From assembly GCA_900175165.2 (NCBI GenBank), contig FWWN02000634.1, positions 1-28,951 on the forward strand: 28,951 nucleotides of DNA, written 5' to 3'. Source of the stretch: Rhizomucor pusillus. Taxonomy: Eukaryota > Mucoromycota > Mucoromycetes > Mucorales > Lichtheimiaceae. The notes under the pieces are model-generated. The model had not been told where the DNA came from. It did no database searches and saw only the letters and a list, made by a program, of their open reading frames with translations. The translations under genes were made by a program, and so were the position numbers. This document shows positions 1 to 9,232 of this stretch, in pieces. How positions within the stretch are numbered: the first letter of the stretch is position 1; every line of letters begins with the position of its first letter.

Positions 1-463
1 ACCGACAGCACCGTTGGCAACGCCCTTGACTTGGTTAACGGCACCTTCAGCAGTGTTCGTAACACTGTCGACAACTTCGCCGACCAAACGCTTGCGGAGA
101 CCAGCAGCACCTTCGACTTGACCGACAGCACCGTTGGCAACGCCCTTGACTTGGTTAACGGCACCTTCAGCAGTGTTCGTAACGCTGTCGACAACTTCGC
201 CGACCAAACGCTTGCGGAGACCAGCAGCACCTTCGACTTGACCGACAGCACCGTTGGCAACGCCCTTGACTTGGTTAACGGCACCTTCAGCAGTGTTCGT
301 AACGCTGTCGACAACTTCGCCGACCAAACGCTTGCGGAGACCAGCAGCACCTTCGACTTGACCGACAGCACCGTTGGCAACGCCCTTGACTTGGTTAACG
401 GCACCTTCAGCAGTGTTCGTAACGCTGTCGACAACTTCGCCGACCAAACGCTTGCGGAGACCA
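1..463. repeat. 120-bp direct tandem repeat, four copies visible (fourth partial)
   Basis: Units begin at 1, 121, 241 and 361. The last is cut at about 463, where the sequence diverges into the unique pro-region. Copies are identical except for one transition at position 64 (a in copy 1, g in the others). The period is exactly 40 codons with no spacer, so this is a coding minisatellite in the KEP-like gene and not a CRISPR array. Near-identity suggests recent expansion or ongoing homogenisation. The array continues beyond the left edge, so the copy number is unknown. Confidence 0.97.
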
Positions 464-603
464 GTGCTTCCGACGAGGGTACCAGCAGTGTTTTCGACAG
501 TACCAACAGTGTCTGCAACGACGTTGTTGAGATCAATGGGAGCGGCTTGAGTACCAGCGATCAAGCAGACAGCGGCAGCAATAGTAATCAACGAGGCGCG
601 CAT
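1..603 (-). CDS. Secreted Kex2-processed repeat protein (KEP-like), 3' end off the window
   Basis: Reading the minus strand from the ATG at 603-601 gives 201 open codons to the window edge. Residues 1-20 form a signal peptide (MRASLITIAAAVCLIAGTQA), followed by a pro-segment of about 32 residues. A 40-residue unit then repeats. Each unit begins LVGEVVDSV and ends GLRKR, with Lys-Arg at residues 51-52, 91-92, 131-132 and 171-172. This is the layout of a secretory precursor cut by the Golgi protease Kex2 into several near-identical peptides of about 36-40 residues (family knowledge). The units are rich in Val, Ala, Gly and Asn, and no Cys follows the signal peptide. The only base difference between copies (position 64) is synonymous on this strand, AGC/AGT for Ser. 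A TATA-like box lies about 110 bp upstream. Peptide function is unknown; a surface-active, structural or signalling role is possible. The unit does not match any family I know by name. Confidence 0.8.
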   Translation of the reverse strand, partial: MRASLITIAAAVCLIAGTQAAPIDLNNVVADTVGTVENTAGTLVGSTGLRKRLVGEVVDSVTNTAEGAVNQVKGVANGAVGQVEGAAGLRKRLVGEVVDSVTNTAEGAVNQVKGVANGAVGQVEGAAGLRKRLVGEVVDSVTNTAEGAVNQVKGVANGAVGQVEGAAGLRKRLVGEVVDSVTNTAEGAVNQVKGVANGAVG

Positions 604-710
604 GATAAGGAATGGGTCGGGTAGGGTTTATCTTTTGAAAAGAAACGGAGGATATAGGAAAGGTGGCGGTATACGGATGGAATTGCCAATTTGACTTTGG
701 AGGTTCTGCT

Positions 711-719
711 TATATATAT
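711..719 (-). promoter_or_regulatory. TATA-like box of the KEP-like gene
   Basis: The minus strand reads GATATATATAAGC here, about 108 bp upstream of the ATG at 603. The spacing suits a core promoter with a leader of some 70-80 nt. No other motif was assigned between this box and the start codon. Confidence 0.45.
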
Positions 720-3461
720 CCACCAGCATCAAGAAATGGTGGCTGCATCTGAGTCTCTGAAGGACATCTCGCCAGGCATGTTGTATACCCTTCGTGGTTA
801 GGCTTCAACGCAGATGCTAATCGTTTCTTTAATGAGAAGCGGACTTGCTTCATAGATTTTCACGTAGTGGCCACTTAACGAGCCTGATTTGCCAAAACAG
901 AAAAGGTGCCTGAACTTTTTCAATGAAATTTTAGCTTCGTATGGTTATCAGAAGTGGTGACCCGTGCAGGGGTAAAATTACTTTGTATAACATGTCTCGA
1001 ATTCGCTTTACTTTGATCCGCTCGTATTGGTTACACTCACGCAATGCTGTACATCGACGGCGTCATGTCAGTTCGTACTGGGGGTTGGCGGGAATTATTT
1101 CATTTGATATCACCCCTCTGCAAGGGGCCCGAGTAGGGTTTGCACAAAAACGAATGATGAATACCGGCACAAATTACTGCAGTTTTATTGTGTAAATCGT
1201 AATTCAATGGGGCATGCGCGGGTTTGATGGTCGTTAGAGAGCTAGTGCTAATTGTCGAGGCACGAAATGGTTAGCACATAGTGGCGGAAGAACAATCACT
1301 GAAGACTTCCCATAAAGGAAAACAGGCATGCTCAAGAGGGATTCAATGAGAAGTAGGCAGTCGCATCCCATGCCCCAAGATGGGATCAGCGGCTCCAGCC
1401 GTGTGCGGGCGAGCAAGGCATTTCATTTGGCAGCAGTTGCGAGATCAAAACGAAATGCTCCGCTCTAGGTTGTACGACGTATGCGTTCCCTTCTGCCCCA
1501 CAGCGATCACCCTTAAAGATTTCTTTGGGGAGGAATATGAAGCGGCGACAGGACCTTATTTGCAGCAGAAACATATGCTCGCCTTTTAGGTACCCGATTT
1601 TGAAAATGATGGATCGTCACAAAATCATTCCACAGATGATAACAAAGGAAGTTATTACATCGATAGTTGTTAACAAGAAACATGTTTGCAAACGAGATCA
1701 TTTTCGGACAGAAACCGAAAGGGAACTAGGAGATATGCAGGTTTACTTGTATTGACCGTAACCTTTTCGTGCTCAACCGTTCGGAATCGATTGTATGATG
1801 ACTTATCAGAGATATCTAACCTAAACGAGATATAAAACATAACACCGGTATCCAGCCCATTGCATACGTAAGAAAGTATAATATTTTGCACGACGAAGCT
1901 TTTATGAAGGAGAACAAAATGGACATATATACGTGTGTGTGGCCCTAAAATTAAGAGTATCACTTTCCTTGGTACAGATTATCCGCAAAAGCTTCCATGC
2001 TTGTTAAAGCTTAGTGCCTAATTTCCGAGGAAGTCTGGCTCGTTACAGTACAGAAGATTGGTGGAGACTTGCATATCTAACAAAGCAACTACAATCTAAA
2101 TAAAGAGATTTATTACCGGCAGCATCACATTCTGAGACACTACAGTTGAGTTGCTCGAGAAATCAAAGTTGCCAAAGATTTGTAATTAAATCTATGGACA
2201 ATCGTGTTTCAGATGACCACCATGTGCGGCATCAATGTTGGATGTAACATCATACAAATTAAATATATGGGAACCACGGGAATGGTACTCTCATAAATTC
2301 TCCAAGACACCGAGTTGCATGTTCAGCGTTTGCATCATTTGCTGCTCTGCGGAACATTTCCTGGACGACGCAATTGGGGGAAATTACGTGTCGCTTGACG
2401 TAGTTTGATTTGCTTCAGGATGTTACACTGGAGTTATGCTGTGTGCTCTTTTGCCTCGGCTTTGGCGGACAAGATTCTACAAATGTCAAGACAACACGTG
2501 TGCTTGCTTACCTCACAAGAGCTGGAATTGCACGAACTGTTATCAAGTTGATATGCCAAGATGTAATCAATGAGATAACTATCGATCGTAGGAGATTGAA
2601 CTGCATCGTGAACTTATATAAAGCGGATTCGACAACGTAGGTCGGTGTATTGAGCAAAGATTGCTATGTATTTTCCCGTAAACCGTTTCCGGATTCAACC
2701 GGTCGCAGGCATCAAAGTTTTCCCCTGCTTTAGGGATCATTTTATGCTCCAATCTAGTGTTGCACAGCCTGTGTTACGATCATCTGATCAGTCCCGCAAC
2801 TTTATTTCGTTCCAGAAATGAAGTCCGGTCGAACAATCGGACATGTATTTATATTAACCCAAACTTCCGCTTATCATATCTATGACATGAGAAGACCTAA
2901 GGTCCAGCGATAACGTATTTAATATCGTCGCTAAGTAAGATTCTTGGTGGAGTAGGATCATGGTCCTCTCATCATTCCCGTGGATTCCAGATACTGGGAG
3001 GTTAATACACCGTAGTCATATACTTTTGGCTGTGAGACAGTTGCTTAGATTAGAAGCCTGGTCATCTCCAGCAACCGGGACCGAGCATACTTGTACGGTT
3101 TATAGCATTGAGATTGCTTCACAGGGGACCTAATGGAAGTCAAGATTGGGTGTCAAGCTAGATCCGCTCGATAGTTGCATTAGTGTTATCTCCACGTTGC
3201 TGCACTTTTTGCTAGACATAGCTAACTTTGTGGCGTGGTTTATTCCATAATGAATCCCAATTTTGGAATACATTCATACAATGAGTTAATAGCAGCGATG
3301 ATATCACTTCCATGAAGCCATACGTTTTGAATCTGAACACTGATTGCTCTTCCAATACTGTAATGCATCGTGACTAAAATACACTAATATGCACAATCTT
3401 AACAAAGCAGAACACTCGTGCGACCACAGAATTACTACACTGAAGCGTGACATTAAAGTGT
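720..3461. other. Gene-poor interval, about 2.7 kb
   Basis: I recognise no conserved gene here on either strand. Open frames of 60-97 codons at 941-1195, 1380-1589, 1525-1755, 1670-1963 and 2410-2640 overlap each other in conflicting frames and resemble no family. The one suggestive item is on the minus strand from an ATG at 2606. It gives a hydrophobic signal-peptide-like start (MQFNLLRSIVISLITSW) that can be spliced near 2510 to a short tail. A TATAAG motif lies only about 14 nt before that ATG, too close to act as its TATA box. I saw no terminal repeats or tRNA. Confidence 0.5.
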
Positions 3462-5473
3462 TTATAAGCTTTCATCTGGTCCTGGCGCCAAATCAATATT
3501 GTCGAAGCGCTGATTATCATAGAATTTGGCTGTTACAACGCGACCACCAAAGTAACGACCGTTGAGATCATTGACTGCATTGGCAGCAGATTGGGTATCG
3601 GCAAATTTAACAAATATTCGTACAGCTTGGTCATCCGGTACTTGGCCGTTCGGTACCTGTGCAATTCAAACAGGTCATTTATCGAAACCTATTTACATTG
3701 ACGTGCTCGCTTTTGATTACCTCAAATATCAGACAACGCTCGACTTTGCCAAACTTTGCACATTCATCAGCTGTTTCCGTCTGCAGATCTTCATCTACTT
3801 CGCCTGGGCCAACCATATTTGTCAACAGCACAACCGAAGACATAGGTTTCCCAGTAGCTGCTGTTGTCTGAGCCGATTTGACAAAAGCTGGCGGTGCCGA
3901 TGGCATATGGTCTTCGAGAGAAACAGTCGGTTCTGCCGCAGCTCCTAGTCCTTTATCTACGTCAGCAAGCGTACTCCTTTTCCAGTACTCATGATAATAT
4001 ACCTCGTCCTGCTTGATAAGCCTGATTACCAGCACCTAATCCTAACATTGGTTTCTCTTCTTCCTCTTCCTCTTCGTTTGTCGTTATGTTTTGTGGCGAA
4101 CGCCTAGGAATATTTCGTCAAAAAAGTGCTAATCTTTTTGGCGAATAAAACATACATGAAAGGCTGTTGTGGAAATCTCGGTTCTCCGTGACCTGCTCGC
4201 TGTTGGCTCATGCGTACCCGTCTCATATACGCGTCGTCGGCAGATTCATTTATATCGATATGCATGCCTGGCGTCGAGGAGCGTGACGCAGGAGATGGCG
4301 AGTGTCGCCGAGATGGTTCCTGTGGAGATCGTGGAGACGATTGATACAAATCTGGCGGCGGTGCAAAAGCATCTGTTGCAAATAACTGTTAGCAGTGTAT
4401 ATAAACACTTGGTATATGTATACTTACTTTTATGTCTTTGTGGACTCGGAGAACGAGGTCCATCAGCCAATGAATAAGGTGAACGCGATCTGGACCTTGA
4501 TATAGACCTGGATGGTGACCTTGATCTTGACCTGGATCTCGATCTAGAAAGTCTTCTTCCTCGCTGCTGTTCCAATTGCTGCTTTTTCATTTCTTCACGG
4601 TGTTGTAAACGCTGCTCTTTGTATTGTTCATAATCATTTGGTCGGTGTGGATCGTAATCCTCGTTAAGATCAAGAGGAACCGGTTCCTGTTGCTGCTGTT
4701 GCTGCTTCTTCCATTTTCCTTTTCCTTTTTTCTAAAGTAATTACTAGTGAGCGAGGTATTTTTAGTCGTCGTGCACATCGAAGCCTACCTTTGATCCTTG
4801 CATAGCTTGGAATCCATTTACATCATCGGTACTCGTGAAGAAGGGCACCTTAAGTTGCGGAGGGAGGGATGAGCCTAACGTGGATTTATGCTGGTCCGTT
4901 GATGCTTCTTTTGCTTTGAGTTCTTCCTGCTTTCGTTGTTCATATTCATTTTTTGAAACGGTCGATACGACTGTCGCACCAGCAGGTATTACAGGTCTGT
5001 GCAATTTTGGCTTTGCTTGCACTGTAGGCTTCCGTACAATAGGCCGAAAGTGACCATATCCGGACCAACCTATGTCAGCAAACAACAAAGAACCCCAATA
5101 GTGGATCAGCTGCCTGTCGAGATTCCAAACACGAATCACTACTTGAGATAGTTGCTCCCGGCTGGATACCTGCAGGTTTAGAGCCTGTAGCGGCTGCTGG
5201 AGTGGTATTCACAGGCGAAGAGCTCGTGGATTTCGGCGCGGCTGGTGCTTCCGTTGATGCTGTTGTCGTTGTTGCTGCCGTCGTGTTCGAACTGATTGAC
5301 GCCGATGCCTGTGTTGAGCTGGGAACAGCATTGGTGGTAGCACCGGAAGGCGCTGGTAACGACGCATAGAGACCGGAAAGTGTGCTGCCGGTCGTGGGTG
5401 AGGATGAGTTCTTCGACTCTTCAGTCTTTCCAGTCTTTGGATTAGGCAGATCGCCGTATAAAGAAAATGGCAT
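3462..5473 (-). CDS. Splicing factor 45 (SPF45/RBM17) homologue
   Basis: Seven exons (5473-5170, 5069-4789, 4731-4428, 4372-4156, 4103-4003, 3956-3721, 3656-3462) join into 545 codons plus stop. SPF45 acts in the U2 snRNP step of 3' splice-site selection. The family start (SLYGDL) and the GWSGYGHF box at the exon 1/2 junction are present, as is a basic/poly-Gln stretch (196-210). The conserved segment VPLDLNEDYDPHRPNDYE (213-230), an Arg-Ser domain (about 255-283) and ADDAYMRRVRMSQ follow. The C-terminal RRM of the U2AF-homology type (about 444-540) has LLTNMVGPGEVDEDL and the RYF triplet (515-517) that binds Trp ligands in this fold. The RS block is longer than in animal SPF45. The canonical G-patch expected just before the RRM is not visible; only GLG motifs (about 388-407) remain. 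The 46-nt intron 4002-3957 is the least certain junction; without it the frame breaks. Confidence 0.9.
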
Positions 5474-6698
5474 TTATAGGGTTTTGAAAGCAACTTTGTG
5501 CTTGGGAAGTCTACGGGTAAGTATTTCGGAGTCGAATCTCTACACGTACTTCAAACATGTTTACACTTCATATGCAGCATTGCATACTTGACCATAAACC
5601 ATACTTTGAGCAATAAAGTATCCCACGGGTAATATGGTAAAAAAAAACACCTAGAAACACAGAATAACTTACACTCCATGCCCACTTGTATTTTGCACGC
5701 GAAATACAAAATGGCATTCGTGAAGTCGCATCTTACGGTCCAAATACGTGTAGCGATTCGACTCGAAAGTACGTGCCCGTGGACTCCTCCCCCATTTGAG
5801 GTTAGGAAAGGATCAAACTTATGGACATTGCTTTATTATATTTTGGACAGATGCAATGAGAAATCAGTATTGCAAAATATACTTCTTGCGAAGCCCATTC
5901 TTCAAAGTAGCGCAACTTGGGAAAGAAGTGAAGAAAGCCACTCCGGTTGCTGCCAAAAAATTGGTAAGCTGCATCTGCTCAAAAAATGGAAATAATTGGC
6001 TATATCAGCCTTGCAAGCGATAAATAACGGATAGATCCTGTAAATGGTAACTGCTGAACAACACACTAGCAGCCTTTTCAATAGGAATTTCGATGATTAG
6101 TTAGCTGGGCTGCTCAAAATGCCATTAGTTATTTATGCTGATACACAACTATGCACTCGAGGTTCTTTCACATTGTATACCCATAGATGAAGAGAAAAGC
6201 ATCCATAGTGAGATGATTCTTCATTTTCAAACGCTTCCTTTTGATATCATGATTCTCGAATGACTTGAAAAGCATAGTTTACATCCCTCGTGGGCGTCCA
6301 TCTACCTAAGATATGAAAAGTTAACAGGTTCAAAATGGACTGTTCTGCATACAGTACAGAAGCAGAATGCATACCATCAGAGCCCTCTTTTCAAACAGCA
6401 TGTACTTGGACTTTGAAAACAACATGGACTGTCAGATGAGCAACCCTTGATGTGAGACATTAGCAGCTATGTCTACTGTAGAGTGTTCATATCTCAGATG
6501 ACCATCGAAGTTGTCTTTTTTTTTTTTTTTAAAGCAGGAAAATCAACTATTATGCGGAAGCACGAGCATTATTCGAAAAAGCTCGGAAAAGTGCATACAC
6601 AAAATCATACAAAACATAAGACGAGACTCGAGGAGAGATAGTTTTTATGCAAAAAAATTGATTCTCTTTATTGATCACAGAAGTCGGATGCATCATCA
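5474..6698. other. Gene-poor interval upstream of SPF45
   Basis: This holds the SPF45 promoter side and then mostly non-coding sequence. On the plus strand around 5850-5980 two overlapping frames are open. One of them contains a protein-like segment (SPFFKVAQLGKEVKK, then ATPVAAKKL) ending at a GTAAGC donor-like site near 5965. I could not connect it to a start or to later exons and do not recognise it. A run of 15 T lies at 6516-6530. No RNA gene was recognised. Confidence 0.4.
6516..6530. repeat. Homopolymer T15 tract
   Basis: Fifteen consecutive T residues on the plus strand. It may be a slippage-prone simple repeat or the oligo-A end of an old retrocopied sequence; no insert or target-site duplication was identified next to it. 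Confidence 0.6.
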
Positions 6699-6882
6699 TC
6701 AAGGATAGCATAGACTAAGTAACGCATCAATGTTAGCGATAGGTCCTGCAACGCGTTAAACAGCAAGAATGGGTCAAGACAGCATGTCTCAGAGATTGTT
6801 CACCATGGATACCCCACACCTCGGAAAGTAGTGTGAACACCGGAAATGCAAAGCGATTCGGGTCCAAAAAGTTTTCCATCAT
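6699..6882 (-). CDS. Candidate 41-residue microprotein
   Basis: On the minus strand a complete compact gene can be read. A TATAAAAG box lies at 6984-6977 and is followed by a C/T-rich leader. A 39-nt leader intron (6925-6887, GTAAGA...TTGCAG) follows, then ATGATG at 6882-6877. Two coding exons (6882-6804 and 6745-6699) flank a 58-nt intron (6803-6746, GTGAAC...TTGCAG). An AATAAA-type poly(A) signal sits near 6672. The product starts MMENFLDPNRFAFPVFTLLS and ends ALLSLCYP. If the second intron is retained, a 49-residue product ends at 6733. It has a hydrophobic centre but no clear signal peptide. No family is recognised. The ordered gene signals are the evidence; the short frame alone would not be. 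Confidence 0.45.
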
Positions 6883-6978
6883 TGTGCTGCAAGACCCAAT
6901 CTTTTCATAAGAAACAAAGTCTTACCTTGTAAAAAGCAGAAAGGTAAAGAGAAAAGAGGGAGGCTGTCTGTCATGTCT

Positions 6979-6984
6979 TTTATA
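6979..6984 (-). promoter_or_regulatory. TATA box of the 6.7-kb microprotein candidate
   Basis: The minus strand reads GGGTATAAAAGAC, about 100 bp before the candidate ATG, with a pyrimidine-rich leader downstream. An ATG six bases after this box lies too close to be in the transcript. Confidence 0.5.
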
Positions 6985-7749
6985 CCCTCCAGGAAAGAAA
7001 AAAATTTTTCTTCAGCCTCGACTACTCCGACTCCCAACTGCTATGTGGAACACGATTCTGCTTAGTAGGTTGACAAAGTTACTCGCCATTCTCTTCTTTT
7101 AAGATGCCAATTCTCGATATGCTTGCTGAATAATCAGATTTCTCAGTATTGGAAAGTACATATGCTGAAAAGAAAGCTGCGGATAGATTCCTCAAACGAC
7201 CAAATCAGCCTATACTGACGCAAAATCCAATGAATAACCTAAATCGATAGCAAGTTCCTCAGAATAAGAAGCTTAACGTTGAAGTAGGCTGCAAATATTA
7301 TATGGAGAGCCAACCAGAGGCAAACTGTCACCTTCATGTTGGGAGTTGCTATGCAACAGCGTCACGCTCGCTGATCGATATTTAGATTCCAGCATAGTCC
7401 CGTTTTACATGAATACTGACCACATATCGACAACGATGTCAATAGGCTTGCGGACGATCATATAGCGTAATTCAACCCATTGCAGCTATTAATGCTTTGT
7501 AATCCTTCGATTGATAAAAAGTGATCAACGTTTGATGATACCTACATATATGCTAATAATGTTGTGCTTGGATTGAAATTTGGCAGAAACATCAAAAGCT
7601 TCATGGCAGATAGGTTGGTTGTTTGAAAAGAGTTAGGGGTTCTTTGAACTCTGGTAGTATCCCATACACGTAAATCTGTGCGCGGTTTTCTGTGGAACGT
7701 AACCCAGCACCCTTCCGACTAAAAGAGTTACTCCTTTCACTCTTGAAAA
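6985..7749. other. Intergenic region before the PQ-loop gene
   Basis: No coding exon, RNA gene or repeat was recognised. The minus-strand frame at 7633-7866 overlaps the start of the PQ-loop gene and is a shadow of it. The last part should contain the PQ-loop gene promoter; no clear TATA box was seen. Confidence 0.5.
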
Positions 7750-8845
7750 ATGGCAGACTTTGCAGCCATCGCGCTCTCGATTGCGATGGTTGTTGGCCCC
7801 GTTGTGGGCTACATTGACCAAGTAAGGACGTAATTGACCAGAGAGAGCTGGAGCATTTGTTCTCACAATCTTTAGTATTTTCTCATTCGCCGCAAACGAT
7901 CGAGTGCGGGCTTCAACTCCCTAACTTGTGGAGTGCTCCTTATAGCAAAGTAAGTCTAGAGTTGACTGTGTGAATGGAATATTTGTCTGACGAGATACCC
8001 TGTTGCAGCATTCTTCGTGTATTCTTTTGGTAAGTGCTTGCATGAGAAATTTGCTGCGTGAAGGCTAATATTTAGGCATTATGCAGGCTCGGCAAAAGGT
8101 TCGATACTACGTTGCTATTTCAGTCTATCGCGATGATTATTGTCCAGTTGTTGCTTCTAGAAATCGTCGTGCGCTATCGCCCGGACCCTAGTCCTGACGC
8201 ATTGTACCAGCATCTTCCGGAAGAAGACAACAGCAATGCAATCGATATCCCGCATCGACTGGCATTCCTCCGTCCGTTCTGGTCTTGGAAACACTTTTTG
8301 GATTATCTTAACTTTATTTTGGGATTCACAACGGTCGTGGCCGTCGCATATCTCATTTTTGGAAAGTATATCGGCTTTATCGAAACTTTGGGTTTCCTTA
8401 GTCTTGGCATCGAAAGCACTCTGCCGATCCCTCAATGTGTCTCAAACTTCAAAAAGAAGTCCACTGCTGGTTTCAGCTTGCTTGTCTTGGCCAGCTGGGT
8501 AAGTCCAAAATGGCCAGTGCCTATAGCTGTAAGCAAGATCAGAATAACCAATGCCAAATTGTAGTTCTTTGGTGACGGCTTCAAGGTTTTCTACTTTATC
8601 TTTACGCACTCTCCCATCCAGTTTATTATTTGCGGCGCTATTCAGCTATCCATAGACACTATCATAGTATTCCAATTCATGGTATTCTCAGAATTCGTCA
8701 GGAAGCGTTTGGGAATTAAGAGCACTAGTGATCCTAATCTAGGTAATGGTTGCAAATCACAGTCTATGTCCATATCTTGACTAATGATGGATACATTGCA
8801 GGTCATGGTCTCTTGGATGATCACGACAGTGATGAAGAGCATTAG
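7750..8845 (+). CDS. PQ-loop repeat membrane protein (SLC66A2/PQLC1-like; yeast Any1/Cfs1-type)
   Basis: Six exons (7750-7821, 7876-7949, 8009-8029, 8087-8498, 8565-8742, 8802-8845) give 266 residues, close to human PQLC1. The product is a multi-pass membrane protein. The first PQ-type loop (VVGPVVGYIDQYFLIRRKRS, then SAGFNSL) is degenerate, with Asp-Gln where Pro-Gln is usual. The second (LPIPQCVSNFKKKSTAGFSL) is canonical. An acidic tail (GLLDDHDSDEEH) closes the protein. Relatives lie in Golgi and endosomal membranes and are linked to phospholipid flipping or scrambling (family knowledge); substrate here is unknown. Exon 3 is only 21 nt long, and every junction keeps frame. The ATG was chosen because it precedes the first membrane segment directly and leaves all phases consistent. 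Confidence 0.92.
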
Positions 8846-9232
8846 ACTTCCAGATACAGTACTATAGTATACCCAATCTTTTCGCCCTTTTTTGACTTAT
8901 TGCCGCTCCATATGAATACAACACTGTTTTGTTGCACACCAGATGTTATGCGGATAACTAGGAAGTCGACGAGTAGTTGTTAAGTGTCATAAAATCCCAC
9001 TGGTCTCCATTGAACTACCGGAAACCGAATCTTCGTCAAAGTGTATGAAAAACCATGTAAAGTAAGCTGAATGTCTTCTTCAGGGAGGGAGCTTGGGTTT
9101 TTATTACATTGCAGTAATATCCAAGTTCAAGTGAATCCAACGGCAACTCAGCACTTTTTCGGTTTTGACGCCACTCACCCAAGAGGTGCTGAGGATGACT
9201 ATTAGCTCTCTTAGCATCGCGACGAGACGAAA
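8846..9232. other. Intergenic, PQ-loop gene to NAT9-like gene
   Basis: About 390 bp with no recognised exon. It should contain the 3' UTR of the PQ-loop gene and the promoter of the NAT9-like gene. The minus-strand frame 9036-9278 partly overlaps NAT9 exon 1 and is regarded as chance. Confidence 0.5.

Noticed and set aside
1..463. CRISPR-like direct repeats
   Set aside because: Units are 120 bp, contiguous and coding, with no unique spacers.
31..624. 197-codon plus-strand frame across the 120-bp repeats
   Set aside because: It is open because the repeat is a multiple of three without stops. The minus-strand reading has a signal peptide, Lys-Arg sites, an upstream TATA-like box and a silent substitution; the plus-strand frame has none of these.
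941..1195. 84-codon plus-strand frame
   Set aside because: No family resemblance, no splice context and no promoter signals; the length is expected by chance in 2.7 kb of gene-poor DNA.
4169..4477. 102-codon plus-strand frame inside SPF45
   Set aside because: It is antisense to confirmed SPF45 exons and crosses an intron.
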